Assembly: GCA_024809215.1 (NCBI GenBank)
Contig: JANUBW010000013.1
Span: 62,001 to 126,000 of the forward strand
DNA length: 64,000 bases
Source: Niastella sp. OAS944
GTDB lineage: Bacteria > Bacteroidota > Bacteroidia > Chitinophagales > Chitinophagaceae
Direction of reading: 5' to 3'
Both the position numbers and the translations under genes were made by a program. This document shows positions 52,818-60,224 of the stretch, piece by piece. Under the pieces are notes generated by a model, which did no database searches, had not been told where the DNA came from, and saw only the letters and a program-made list of their open reading frames with translations. The stretch's first letter is position 1. Each line of letters begins with the position of its first letter.

Positions 52818-52889
52818 GGTGCGCTGCGGGGTTCGAACCCTGATCTTCCCGTTCACAGCGGGACACTTTACCATTAAGCTACAGCCACC
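52818..52889 (-). tRNA. tRNA-His-like (GUG), aberrant acceptor
   Basis: Anticodon arm TCCCG-CTGTGAA-CGGGA (anticodon GTG) is perfect and a 5' G is available as G-1. The acceptor strands are GTGGCTG and CAGCGCAC, where the 3' strand has one extra G relative to the complement; the T-stem CAGGG/CCCG also has a mismatch. Possibly non-functional as a normal tRNA. Confidence 0.7.
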
Positions 52890-52894
52890 ATTTG

Positions 52895-52966
52895 TTGTTG
52901 AGATAGGATTCGAACCTATACCATCAGTGTCAAAGACTGAGATGCTAACCGTTACACCACACAACA
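52895..52966 (-). tRNA. tRNA-Gln (UUG)
   Basis: Acceptor TGTTGTG/CTCAACA with one T-T mismatch, D-arm GTGTAACGGTTAGCAT, anticodon arm TCAGT-CTTTGAC-ACTGA (anticodon TTG) and T-arm ATAGG-TTCGAAT-CCTAT. Confidence 0.85.
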
Positions 52967-52973
52967 TTTTCAG

Positions 52974-53045
52974 CGGTTCGTAAGGGAATCGAACCCTTAG
53001 TTCAGGATAGACAATCCGGAGTGTTAGCCGTTACACCAACGAACC
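52974..53045 (-). tRNA. tRNA-Asp (GUC)
   Basis: Perfect acceptor GGTTCGT/ACGAACC, D-arm GTGTAACGGCTAACAC, anticodon arm CCGGA-TTGTCTA-TCCTG (anticodon GTC, one stem mismatch) and T-arm AAGGG-TTCGATT-CCCTT; discriminator G as expected for Asp. Confidence 0.86.
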
Positions 53046-53051
53046 ATTAAG

Positions 53052-53123
53052 AGCAGCACCAGAGATTCGAACTCTGTCTTCCAGATTGGAAGTCTGGAGC
53101 GCAACCATCAACGCTTGTACTGC
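53052..53123 (-). tRNA. tRNA-Gly (UCC)
   Basis: Acceptor GCAGTAC/GTGCTGC (one G-U), D-arm GCGTTGATGGTTGCGC, anticodon arm CCAGA-CTTCCAA-TCTGG (anticodon TCC) and T-arm CAGAG-TTCGAAT-CTCTG; discriminator T. Confidence 0.86.
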
Positions 53124-53134
53124 TTTTTTCTAAG

Positions 53135-53207
53135 TATAGGAGACAGGACTCGAACCTGCAGCCTCCCCGATCCAAACGGGGTATCCGACCAACCGGAATA
53201 CTCCTAT
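53135..53207 (-). tRNA. tRNA-Pro (UGG)
   Basis: Perfect acceptor ATAGGAG/CTCCTAT, anticodon arm CCCCG-TTTGGAT-CGGGG (anticodon TGG), T-arm GCAGG-TTCGAGT-CCTGT. The D-stem TTCC/GGAT has one mismatch. First gene of the array in transcription order; a 7-bp hairpin GTAGCGG/CCGCTAC at 53213-53235 stands just upstream of it. Confidence 0.85.
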
Positions 53208-53299
53208 ATTTTGTAGCGGTCATGGCAGCCGCTACATGTTTTCATAAGGGTTTAATTATAGTAAGGCTTAATGGTCAATGAACTTTTTACAACTCCTAA

Positions 53300-54280
53300 C
53301 TATTCACCATATTTCAATAAGAACTCATTACTGATAGCTTTAAAAGAAACCAGATCTTTACTTTCCTTTAACCTGATGACAATACCTTCCGACATTACAC
53401 TTCCATTCATTGGTGAAAATATTTCCGACATACTTAAAATGTCATCGATATTGTTTTCTAACCGGTAATTATCGTTTATTACAGGTACAGTTGGTAGATC
53501 CAGCTCTTCCATCATCTTCATCCATTCATGAAACATAGCGTACCTGTACTCATCAATTAAGAACACACTAAAAACAAATACGTGTTGCCCTTTCAGCTTC
53601 AACTTGTTTCCCTGTATACCTTCACCTACCAGTTCACCCTGTATGGCAATGTTGCATCCAATACGTCTAAGCTTTTCTTCTATATTGAATTGACGTGCAG
53701 TTTTCCAGTACAAATTGTCCTCATTTTCTTCCAGCTCCAAATTGCGACTGCAAACACCAAATACACCATCCTTTATAAAATAGGTAACTGAAGTACCATC
53801 CAGCTTTTCAGTGATGTAGCACGCAGCGCCTTTATGGGTATCGAGTAAATCCTGTAATACCTGAACACGGGTTTCATCAGTTTTAGGAATAAAAGAAGGA
53901 AATCCTCCTTTCATTATCCCCTGCATATTAACCGGTACAGGAGGTTCGTACTTTACAATGTTCAATACATCAGTAACATCTACACCTTCTTCAACCTGTA
54001 TGTTGTTTGGAAGAATATTCAGTGGAAAACAAATTCCCTGCGATATCTGTCCGCGCAATTTGATCGTACGAATTCTGAAGTTCCTGTTTCGAAGAAATTC
54101 AAACTCAGGTTTATCGGGTAGTATGCTATCTATTTCAACATACACGCACAAGTCGCCTGGCTTAAACTCATCTTTCTTTATTACCAGTTGCCATCCCAAC
54201 ACTGTTGCTTTCACAATTGAATCGGCATTAGCAATGGGCTCAATACTTTTTATTCTTTGTATACTTGCCAGCTTTCTCAT
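53300..54280 (-). CDS. ATP-dependent RNA ligase, DRB0094 (Rnl5-like) family
   Basis: About 326 residues. An N-terminal OB-like domain (about 1-110: LASIQRIKSIEPIANADSIVKA, GDLCVYVEIDSILP, RIRTIKLRGQISQGI) precedes the nucleotidyltransferase domain with motif I KLDGTSVTYF (Lys becomes adenylylated), motif III-like GVFGVCSRN, motif IV GELVGEGIQGN and motif V EGIVIRLKE. This is the layout of the Deinococcus DRB0094 ligase, which seals 3'-OH/5'-P RNA ends. The ATG at 54280 is chosen; the frame is open to 54346. It heads the island, directly upstream of the tRNA array, suggesting tRNA repair. Confidence 0.9.
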   Translation of the reverse strand: MRKLASIQRIKSIEPIANADSIVKATVLGWQLVIKKDEFKPGDLCVYVEIDSILPDKPEFEFLRNRNFRIRTIKLRGQISQGICFPLNILPNNIQVEEGVDVTDVLNIVKYEPPVPVNMQGIMKGGFPSFIPKTDETRVQVLQDLLDTHKGAACYITEKLDGTSVTYFIKDGVFGVCSRNLELEENEDNLYWKTARQFNIEEKLRRIGCNIAIQGELVGEGIQGNKLKLKGQHVFVFSVFLIDEYRYAMFHEWMKMMEELDLPTVPVINDNYRLENNIDDILSMSEIFSPMNGSVMSEGIVIRLKESKDLVSFKAISNEFLLKYGE

Positions 54281-54545
54281 GATTAAGTTTTTTTGGAAAA
54301 GCATCCGCCAGCCGACGGACGCTTTATCTCCGCCTTTTAGAACCAATTTATCTTTAGTTACTTCTTACCGTACCTGATATGCGGCAGGATGTCTTTCTTC
54401 CACTTCATCTGTATACTTCTGCCCGTTTCTCTTATTTCGCTTTGTTTTATTATCGAACAAAGCCGCAATGAACCTGATCACAAATACACTCATTAATAAT
54501 TTCATCACTTACACTCCTTTTTCTTTTCATTTTGAATAACACCAA

Positions 54546-54584
54546 TAAAAAAGCCCGGTCGTTTTGTCGACCGGGCTTTTTTAT
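54546..54584. terminator. Strong bidirectional intrinsic terminator
   Basis: An 11-bp perfect stem AAGCCCGGTCG/CGACCGGGCTT with a 6-nt loop, preceded by a run of A and followed by a run of T, so it works on both strands. On the minus strand it lies 15 bp past the stop of the small ORF at 54599 and isolates the RNA-repair island from upstream transcription. Confidence 0.85.
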
Positions 54585-54598
54585 TCGATTCCTGTTTA

Positions 54599-54766
54599 TC
54601 ACAGTTTCGTATAAATACAACCTGGTCGTATTGGAATATGATCACTCTCTTGTTTACCGCCATTAATACATACCGCTCCCTCCGCATTTGCACACGTATC
54701 CCATTGACTAAATCGTCTTGAACTTTTGAGGTCCATTCGTAGTATGTACTGCATCGGTATCGGCAT
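54599..54766 (-). CDS. Possible small protein (about 55 residues)
   Basis: An open frame starting MPIPMQYILRMDLKSSRR and containing CANAEGAVCINGG and a C-terminal RPGCIYTKL, i.e. three cysteines. It is not recognised. The reasons to list it are the immediately following strong terminator and the similar arrangement of the next small ORF upstream. The frame is open further upstream to 54838 and other ATGs (54754, 54736) are possible starts. Coding status is uncertain. Confidence 0.35.
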   Translation of the reverse strand: MPIPMQYILRMDLKSSRRFSQWDTCANAEGAVCINGGKQESDHIPIRPGCIYTKL

Positions 54767-54898
54767 CAAATGAATTTTGTTCTTTAATTGTTGTTTACAA
54801 GAAATACTAACTACCACACACACATGAATATAGCACACGCATCCACACTAGCCAAAGCGCCGCCATTTTGCTGTTATTTTATTAAACAGCCAACAAAT

Positions 54899-54924
54899 AA
54901 AAAACCCCGCAATTCCTTGCGGGG
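54899..54924 (-). terminator. Intrinsic terminator after a small ORF
   Basis: On the minus strand CCCCGCAA-GGAA-TTGCGGGG forms an 8-bp stem with a tetraloop followed directly by TTTTTTATTTG, a classical terminator. It lies about 30 bp past the stop codon of the 30-residue ORF at 54955-55047. Confidence 0.8.
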
Positions 54925-54954
54925 CCTGTGTTATATTGAATTAGTTTGTTCAAC

Positions 54955-55047
54955 TTATTCTTCAGCGTAACACGCCCCGCAAACAGTAAAGTCACCTATC
55001 GGACTCCAACCGTTCTGTGCCTCTATGTTTGTGTGTTTGCGAATCAT
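54955..55047 (-). CDS. Possible 30-residue small protein
   Basis: The frame reads MIRKHTNIEAQNGWSPIG then DFTVCGACYAEE and stops at TAA. It has a CxxC pair near the C-terminus. No family is recognised. It is too short for standard gene finding, but the ATG is followed by a terminator 30 bp after its stop, giving a compact one-gene unit. It could encode a peptide precursor or small regulatory protein; that is speculative. Confidence 0.4.
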   Translation of the reverse strand: MIRKHTNIEAQNGWSPIGDFTVCGACYAEE

Positions 55048-55227
55048 GTTTTGTTGATTTGTTTATGCAAAGGTGTTAATAATTTTTCAATTACACCAAA
55101 TAATTTTACAAGTTTTTTTAAAATAATTTTTCACTACCATTAGCCGAAGCTGAAATCTTCGGTTATGCATCAGGATTAATTTAACAGGAATAACATTGAT
55201 AGTCAGTAGGAAACTTATACAATAACG

Positions 55228-55899
55228 TTAGACGTTACCGGGCTTATAGAGGTTATTTTTTATTGCATAAATAATAATGCCGGCCGTGTTCTTCACTTCC
55301 ATTTTTTCCATGATCTTTAACCGTAACCCTTCAACGGTACGTACACTTAAAAAGATCTTTTCGGCAATTTGTTTACTGGTAAGGCCATTACAAATGTCGG
55401 CTACGATCTCAATTTCTCGTTCATTGAACTCGGGTTTCAGTTTCTGTTTGTATGGGTTGAACTTGCTTTTGGCAACCATTTGTGCCAGCTTGTTAGAGGT
55501 ATGGCGGCAATAATAGGGTTGTTGCTGGTAAACCGATTTTATGGCTTCGATGATCTCGTTCTTATCGGCATTTTTTAAAAGATAGCCGCGGGCGCCGGCT
55601 TCCAGCATATCGATAATAAGGTCCTCTTCATCGAACATGGTAAGTGCGATGATACCTATATGCGGATAATGCTCCGTTAGGTGCCGGGTGGCTGCAGCCC
55701 CATCCATAACAGGCATTTTTACATCACTGATCACAATGTCTGGCTCTTGTGCTTTTACCTGTTCAATGAGGTCTTTTCCATTGGCAGCTTCGGCTACCAT
55801 TAAAATATCTGGCTGCTTTTGCAGCATTGCGCGCAGTCCGTCGCGAAAAATTTCATGATCGTCCGCAATAGCAACTTTTATATTGCCATATGTTTTCAT
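55228..55899 (-). CDS. NarL/LuxR-family response regulator
   Basis: A 223-residue two-domain regulator. The receiver domain (about 8-125) has the acidic pair in IADDHEIFRDG, the phosphoacceptor Asp in DIVISDVKMPVMDG and Lys in LLKNADKNE. The C-terminal LuxR HTH (about 155-220) reads NEREIEIVADICNGLTSKQIAEKIFLSVRTVEGLRLKI. It is encoded 18 bp downstream of a HisKA_3 histidine kinase, its obvious partner. Targets unknown. Confidence 0.94.
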   Translation of the reverse strand: MKTYGNIKVAIADDHEIFRDGLRAMLQKQPDILMVAEAANGKDLIEQVKAQEPDIVISDVKMPVMDGAAATRHLTEHYPHIGIIALTMFDEEDLIIDMLEAGARGYLLKNADKNEIIEAIKSVYQQQPYYCRHTSNKLAQMVAKSKFNPYKQKLKPEFNEREIEIVADICNGLTSKQIAEKIFLSVRTVEGLRLKIMEKMEVKNTAGIIIYAIKNNLYKPGNV

Positions 55900-55917
55900 A
55901 TAAACAGCTGGTTCTGG

Positions 55918-56664
55918 TCAAATAGGAATTTCAATTGTATATGTGGTGCCTTTACCTGGCTCAGACTGACAGGTAAGCTCACCTCCCATCACCTCGGTCC
56001 TGCTTTGCAAGTTACGAAGTCCAAGGCCTGGATTGTCCCTTACTTTCGCAAAATAATCAAAACCTTTTCCATTATCTGCGGTCATTAGCAAAAGACGGTC
56101 GCCTTCCGTAATTATTTTGATAATAAGCAGGGAGGCCTGGGCGTGCTTTACAGTGTTATGAAGAATTTCCTGTATGATGCGGTAGATATTGACTTCCTTA
56201 TACTGATTCAGGTGCACATCCTGCTCACATATAAACCTTATTTCTAATCCATATGTTTCGCGATTATTCTCAACAAACTCGCTAATTGCTTTTTGAAGCC
56301 CTTTCCGAACCAGCGTATTGGGCATGAGGTTATTTGAAATTTCCCGTAGTTTTCTGATGATGCTATCGAGATGGGTGCTCGATTTGCTGATCACCTGCTC
56401 ATCATCGGGATCGGTTGTATTAAGGCTGTTGATCTGAAGTTTTACGGCAGATAAAAGGGGGCCCAGTTCATCGTGGAGGTCAGAAGCTATTCGCCGGCGT
56501 TCTTTTTCCAATGTATCAATTTCAGCCTGTATTTTTTCCTTATGCAGTTTCAGGCTGCGGCGCTGATAGCGAATAATGGTGATAATGAAATATAGCAAAA
56601 TTATGCCCACTACCCCTACTACTATCAAAACAGACTGGTATAGTTCTTTTTCCTGGGGATACAT
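55918..56664 (-). CDS. HisKA_3-type sensor histidine kinase
   Basis: A 248-residue kinase with one N-terminal membrane helix (SVLIVVGVVGIILLYFIITII) and no periplasmic sensor domain. The phosphoacceptor His is in RRRIASDLHDELGPLLSAV (about 55-73); the HATPase_c domain has NTVKHAQASL (N-box), DNGKGFD (G1) and GLGLRNLQSR (G2). Its start overlaps the preceding seven-helix-like membrane protein gene by 40 bp, so that protein may provide the sensing. Partner of the response regulator downstream. Confidence 0.92.
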   Translation of the reverse strand: MYPQEKELYQSVLIVVGVVGIILLYFIITIIRYQRRSLKLHKEKIQAEIDTLEKERRRIASDLHDELGPLLSAVKLQINSLNTTDPDDEQVISKSSTHLDSIIRKLREISNNLMPNTLVRKGLQKAISEFVENNRETYGLEIRFICEQDVHLNQYKEVNIYRIIQEILHNTVKHAQASLLIIKIITEGDRLLLMTADNGKGFDYFAKVRDNPGLGLRNLQSRTEVMGGELTCQSEPGKGTTYTIEIPI

Positions 56665-57293
56665 ATTACAGCTACTGCATACAACAAATTAACCAATAAG
56701 TTTGAATACACACTAATGGCCCATAACTCGCGCCTGAATACCCGGCTCATGTTACGCTCAAAAAAAACTGATAAACCTGTGGCAAACACTACTATAAAGA
56801 ACGAATAAAAAATGATTATTCCCAAACAAATCCAAAATTTCGGATTTCTGTAAATACTGCTGCGTTCATTAACTACCATTTTATTGAATGTATTTACACT
56901 AAAGAAGATCAATGCAAATGCATACAATATGAAGAAGTATGAGTTATTCTTTATAAAGCCGGTTAAAATTATATTGCTTACTAACCATATAATGAAGAAT
57001 ACGCTCGCAATGGCAATAAACGTTGTTTTCCTTCTATTGAACAGCCCCCAGTTATGAAAGAGCCAGAGGAAGAAAAAGAAATCAATGTACGAAAACACAT
57101 TCAGCATAAAAGTAAACGCATGCGGATGGCCGGTTACGTTCAGTATCCTGTTCAGTATTTCTACACTTAATGCGGCAATTGCATTATAAAGGAAGGGATA
57201 GTAAGATGAGTCTATCCTTCGAAATCTTACTATCCCGATTATTACAGCTAAACCAATGCTTAAACTTAAAATAAAACGTACGGTAGAATCCAT
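56625..57293 (-). CDS. Polytopic membrane protein, probable sensor component of the two-component system
   Basis: A 222-residue protein with six or seven hydrophobic segments (VRFILSLSIGLAVIIGIV, FLYNAIAALSVEIL, FMLNVFSYIDFFFFLWLF, TFIAIASVFFIIWLVSNIIL, YFFILYAFALIFFSV, ICLGIIIFYSFFIVVFATGL and a last one near the C-terminus). The topology resembles 7TM sensor modules of histidine kinases. No family is named with certainty. Its 40-bp overlap with the kinase gene argues for joint function. Confidence 0.75.
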   Translation of the reverse strand: MDSTVRFILSLSIGLAVIIGIVRFRRIDSSYYPFLYNAIAALSVEILNRILNVTGHPHAFTFMLNVFSYIDFFFFLWLFHNWGLFNRRKTTFIAIASVFFIIWLVSNIILTGFIKNNSYFFILYAFALIFFSVNTFNKMVVNERSSIYRNPKFWICLGIIIFYSFFIVVFATGLSVFFERNMSRVFRRELWAISVYSNLLVNLLYAVAVICIPRKKNYTSLF

Positions 57294-57341
57294 TGTTTGA
57301 GAAAATCTCAGTCATTGAATTACAAAATCACTCACACTATC

Positions 57342-57845
57342 TTAATTATCATTTGTTAAATCACAAGGAGGATTACACTGGCCATATTCCAAACCTCCAT
57401 CATCACTGCCACCCTGTGCTGCAAGGGCATTTCCTTTACCTTTTATGTACACATTATTACCGGCAGAATCAACACCTACTATCATTAACCGTAATGCTTT
57501 TTTCTTCTCAGGACCAGGTTTAATTCCATAATAGAACTTAAGACCTACAACCTGTGGAAGCTTGAAAAACTCAACAATAGAAGCCTTGTTAAAGGTCTCA
57601 CTGTTTGGAATGAACAGGTCAGGATAAGTTTTGGTAAGACTGTCGCGTGTAGCACGAAAATCCTTTTCAAAAATGTCGATGCTCATCACCGGAATAAAAT
57701 GGTTCTTTTTTCCAAGGTCAGAGGTGTCAACCGGTACACTGATACATACCTGGTCTTTAACTGGTGGTTCACTTTGGCAGGAGCCCATCAACAATGCTCC
57801 AATAAAAACAATAATTACTTTAGGGTAAATCAACAAAGATTTCAT
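57342..57845 (-). CDS. Putative lipoprotein of unknown function
   Basis: A 167-residue exported protein. The signal ends in the lipobox LLMGSC, predicting acylation of Cys near residue 24. The mature part includes VDTSDLGKKNHFIPVMSI and a Gly-rich C-terminus AAQGGSDDGGLEYGQCNPPCDL with two cysteines. No known domain is recognised; similar small lipoproteins are common in Chitinophagaceae. The ATG at 57845 is used (four residues after the longest start). It lies 48 bp before the membrane-sensor gene on the same strand. Confidence 0.75.
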   Translation of the reverse strand: MKSLLIYPKVIIVFIGALLMGSCQSEPPVKDQVCISVPVDTSDLGKKNHFIPVMSIDIFEKDFRATRDSLTKTYPDLFIPNSETFNKASIVEFFKLPQVVGLKFYYGIKPGPEKKKALRLMIVGVDSAGNNVYIKGKGNALAAQGGSDDGGLEYGQCNPPCDLTNDN

Positions 57846-58083
57846 GTTAGTTGCCATAAATAAAATTTTGGTTAAACGGGGTGCTAAAGGTATTTGTTAA
57901 TGCCTGCCCGAAAATCCGTAGAACTACCTATTTTATCTACAGCTACTACTTTAAAGTTTTGGTACTTTATCTCTTGGTGTTCAAAGTGATATAAGTGATC
58001 TTTGAGGCAACGAACAGAGCGTACCCAAGTCACATAGGAAACCTTCGGCCCAATGAACATTTATAACATTTAATTTTAATTCC

Positions 58084-58368
58084 ATGAGACAGCAACACTC
58101 ATCCACAAGCAAATTCAATCCGGTTTCACCAAAGGACCTGGTGCCGGGATCTTTTCAAATGATCATGGCCGATTCGGTTGAAGTAATGGAATATTACTAC
58201 AGAGGCAAAATTCAGGAGCTTGAGCAATCACTTGCCCAGCTTAATATTCTGGAACATTCGAGGGAAATCGCAAGCCTTTGCCGTGACATTGTACGTACAA
58301 AAGAAGTATTACAGAAGATAATTATTAAAAAGGGGGGTTCGCAATCTACTCAGCCATCAATCAAATAA
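58084..58368 (+). CDS. Small protein of unknown function
   Basis: A 94-residue soluble protein. Residues about 35-80 (EVMEYYYRGKIQELEQSLAQLNILEHSREIASL) are predicted helical with heptad character, flanked by polar tails. No family recognised. It is the only plus-strand gene between the lipoprotein and UmuD genes and its 3' end overlaps the radical SAM gene by 12 bp tail to tail. Confidence 0.65.
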   Translation: MRQQHSSTSKFNPVSPKDLVPGSFQMIMADSVEVMEYYYRGKIQELEQSLAQLNILEHSREIASLCRDIVRTKEVLQKIIIKKGGSQSTQPSIK

Positions 58369-59466
58369 TCGTCCCTGTGCACCCGGCCTTCTAAAAATGG
58401 TCGTATCCAAATCAAGTTCTTCAGCGTTCATTCCATAAAGCTTACCGTATTTGCGATATTGCTGCGATATGATCTCGGCAATATCGCCTTCACCCCGCAT
58501 ACGCACACCCCACCTTGAATCGTTCACCTGGCCGCCATGGCTTTGCTCTATCATATGCCATACTTTATCGGCCCGGTCAGGAAAATTCTTATATAGCCAG
58601 TCATGGAACAATAGCTTTACTGAGCCATTGAGCCGCACAAAAGTATAAGCCGTAGTTGCAGCGCCATGCTCTTTGGCCGCTTTCATGATCCGTTGCATTT
58701 CATGATCATTTAAGCCCGGGATCATTGGCCCCATCATAACCCCTACCCTAACCCCTGCCTGGCTTAACTCCTGTATCAACCTTAGCCGTTGCATAGAGGT
58801 TGTTGTTCGTGGTTCCATTACACGGCGCAGATCTTCGTTTAATGATGTAATGGTAACCATAACAGAAACCAGTTTCTTTTTGGCCATTTCTTTCAGTACA
58901 TCGATATCCCGCACCATACCACCGTTCTTACTAATGATGCCAACGGGTTGATTAAATTCGCGGCAAACTTCCAGTAACGACCTGGTTAACCTGTATTTTT
59001 GTTCGGCTGGTTGATAACAATCGGTATTACCACTAAGGCTGATGGATTCCCCCTGCCACTTGGGGTCCATTAAAAACTTACGCAACAACTGGGGCGCATT
59101 CATTTTCACAATGATCTTTCTTTCAAAGTCGAGCCCCGCACTATAGCCCCAATACTCATGGCTGTTTCGTGCATAACAATATATACAGCCATGCTCGCAT
59201 CCCATATATGGGTTCATGCTATAGGACATACCAACATCGGGACTGCTTACTTTATTTACCAGGCTTTTTGCTTCCTGCTCAATGTACTGGGTAGGTTGCT
59301 GGCTTTCGGACCAGTCGTCAATACCTTCTACATGTTCTCTAACGTGCTGGTCTTTTAAAAAGCGGTTCTTTGTATTTACCTGGGCTCCGCGGCCTCTTTG
59401 ATAGTTATCGCCCTCTGCCATTTTTTTTGGCGTAACACGATAGCTTTCTTGTTTTTTCTCTTTCAT
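58357..59466 (-). CDS. PA0069-family radical SAM protein
   Basis: A 369-residue SplB-like radical SAM enzyme. The cluster motif is MGCEHGCIYCYARNSHEYWGY, a CxxxCxxC loop near residue 90, followed by SLSGNTDCYQPAEQKYRLTR and ITSLNEDLRRVMEPRTT, the family pattern. Its reaction is not established; relatives repair DNA photoproducts. It lies upstream on the same strand as two 2H phosphoesterase-like genes and near umuD/umuC, a grouping suggestive of DNA-damage response. Confidence 0.92.
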   Translation of the reverse strand: MKEKKQESYRVTPKKMAEGDNYQRGRGAQVNTKNRFLKDQHVREHVEGIDDWSESQQPTQYIEQEAKSLVNKVSSPDVGMSYSMNPYMGCEHGCIYCYARNSHEYWGYSAGLDFERKIIVKMNAPQLLRKFLMDPKWQGESISLSGNTDCYQPAEQKYRLTRSLLEVCREFNQPVGIISKNGGMVRDIDVLKEMAKKKLVSVMVTITSLNEDLRRVMEPRTTTSMQRLRLIQELSQAGVRVGVMMGPMIPGLNDHEMQRIMKAAKEHGAATTAYTFVRLNGSVKLLFHDWLYKNFPDRADKVWHMIEQSHGGQVNDSRWGVRMRGEGDIAEIISQQYRKYGKLYGMNAEELDLDTTIFRRPGAQGRLFD

Positions 59467-59582
59467 TTTTACCTCATAATTTTTCTCACACTACCCGTAC
59501 GACACTCCCCCCGATAAACGGGGGGAGGTGGCAACACGAATTTGAAAGAATGACTGAAACAACAACACCACTACAAGTATGA

Positions 59583-60194
59583 CTATACAAACAACTCCCC
59601 TTGTTTTGTCGTAACGGGTAAATTCATAAAATCAAAACGCTGGGCTATCATCCATGACTTATCACCCAGCCGGCGTTTTAGCAATAACATATTATCTGCG
59701 ATAAATGAACCGGTAAATTGACGGTGCGAAAATTCGAGCCAGCCCTTTTCATATTGCCAGGGCACCAGTTTTCGACCGATAACAATAAATGGTTCATCAA
59801 TGAAATATGGTTTATGTTCATTATCCAGCTTCATCAGCCGCTGCGCCATCCGAATTTCGCGTACCAGATTTTGTATAGGCAGCTTAGTTGCTACGTTCAC
59901 GAATATGGTATGCGCAGGAAAGCTTCCGTAATCTTTTAAGGCAACCTTAAATGGCTGATATCCCATGCCAATAACTTTCAGGCGGGTAATAAGCCGCTCT
60001 TCCATCATTTCAAGTTGGGTAAAACGGGACAGCGCAATATGTGGTTTGCTAATAAGCGCCGCTGAATTTTTATAGGTTTCACTAAACTCATTTCTTAGCC
60101 TGGTAATTTTATTACGCAACTCCTCATGCGGGTTTAACACCAACATATATTCATTGACCCTGCAACCTGGTATAGACTGAATACTGATTTTCAT
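59583..60194 (-). CDS. 2H phosphoesterase (2'-5' RNA ligase/LigT-like) superfamily protein
   Basis: A 203-residue protein. Two His motifs spaced as in the 2H superfamily are visible: KPHIALSRF (about 66-74) and AHTIFVNV (about 112-119), though each has a hydrophobic residue where the classical HxT/S second position is expected. Members hydrolyse cyclic phosphodiesters or 2'-5' RNA bonds. It is a paralogue of the adjacent gene at 60225-60839 (shared EYRLVIYP/EYMLVLNP opening and HIAL motif). Function in this cluster is not known. Confidence 0.72.
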   Translation of the reverse strand: MKISIQSIPGCRVNEYMLVLNPHEELRNKITRLRNEFSETYKNSAALISKPHIALSRFTQLEMMEERLITRLKVIGMGYQPFKVALKDYGSFPAHTIFVNVATKLPIQNLVREIRMAQRLMKLDNEHKPYFIDEPFIVIGRKLVPWQYEKGWLEFSHRQFTGSFIADNMLLLKRRLGDKSWMIAQRFDFMNLPVTTKQGELFV

Positions 60195-60224
60195 GATTTG
60201 AATTTTTAAGGATGAGTTAAATGG

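Larger units (their letters stand above)
54281..54954. other. Intergenic region with terminators and one possible small gene
   Basis: About 670 bp upstream of the RNA ligase. It contains two strong intrinsic terminators (54546-54584 and 54899-54924) and a possible small minus-strand ORF ending at 54599. The rest shows no convincing coding signal; the ligase promoter presumably lies here, near 54290-54540, but no clear box was identified. Confidence 0.4.

Noticed and set aside
53213-53235. Hairpin between the RNA ligase and the first tRNA as a terminator
   Set aside because: The stem is followed by A-rich, not U-rich, sequence in the transcribed direction; it may instead be a processing signal.
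54505-54693. Minus-strand 62-codon frame
   Set aside because: It runs through the strong terminator at 54546-54584, so it is unlikely to be translated.
59507-59528. GC-rich hairpin CCCCCG-ATAAA-CGGGGG as a terminator
   Set aside because: No T-run follows on either strand; it may be a structural element in the spacer but is not a convincing terminator.
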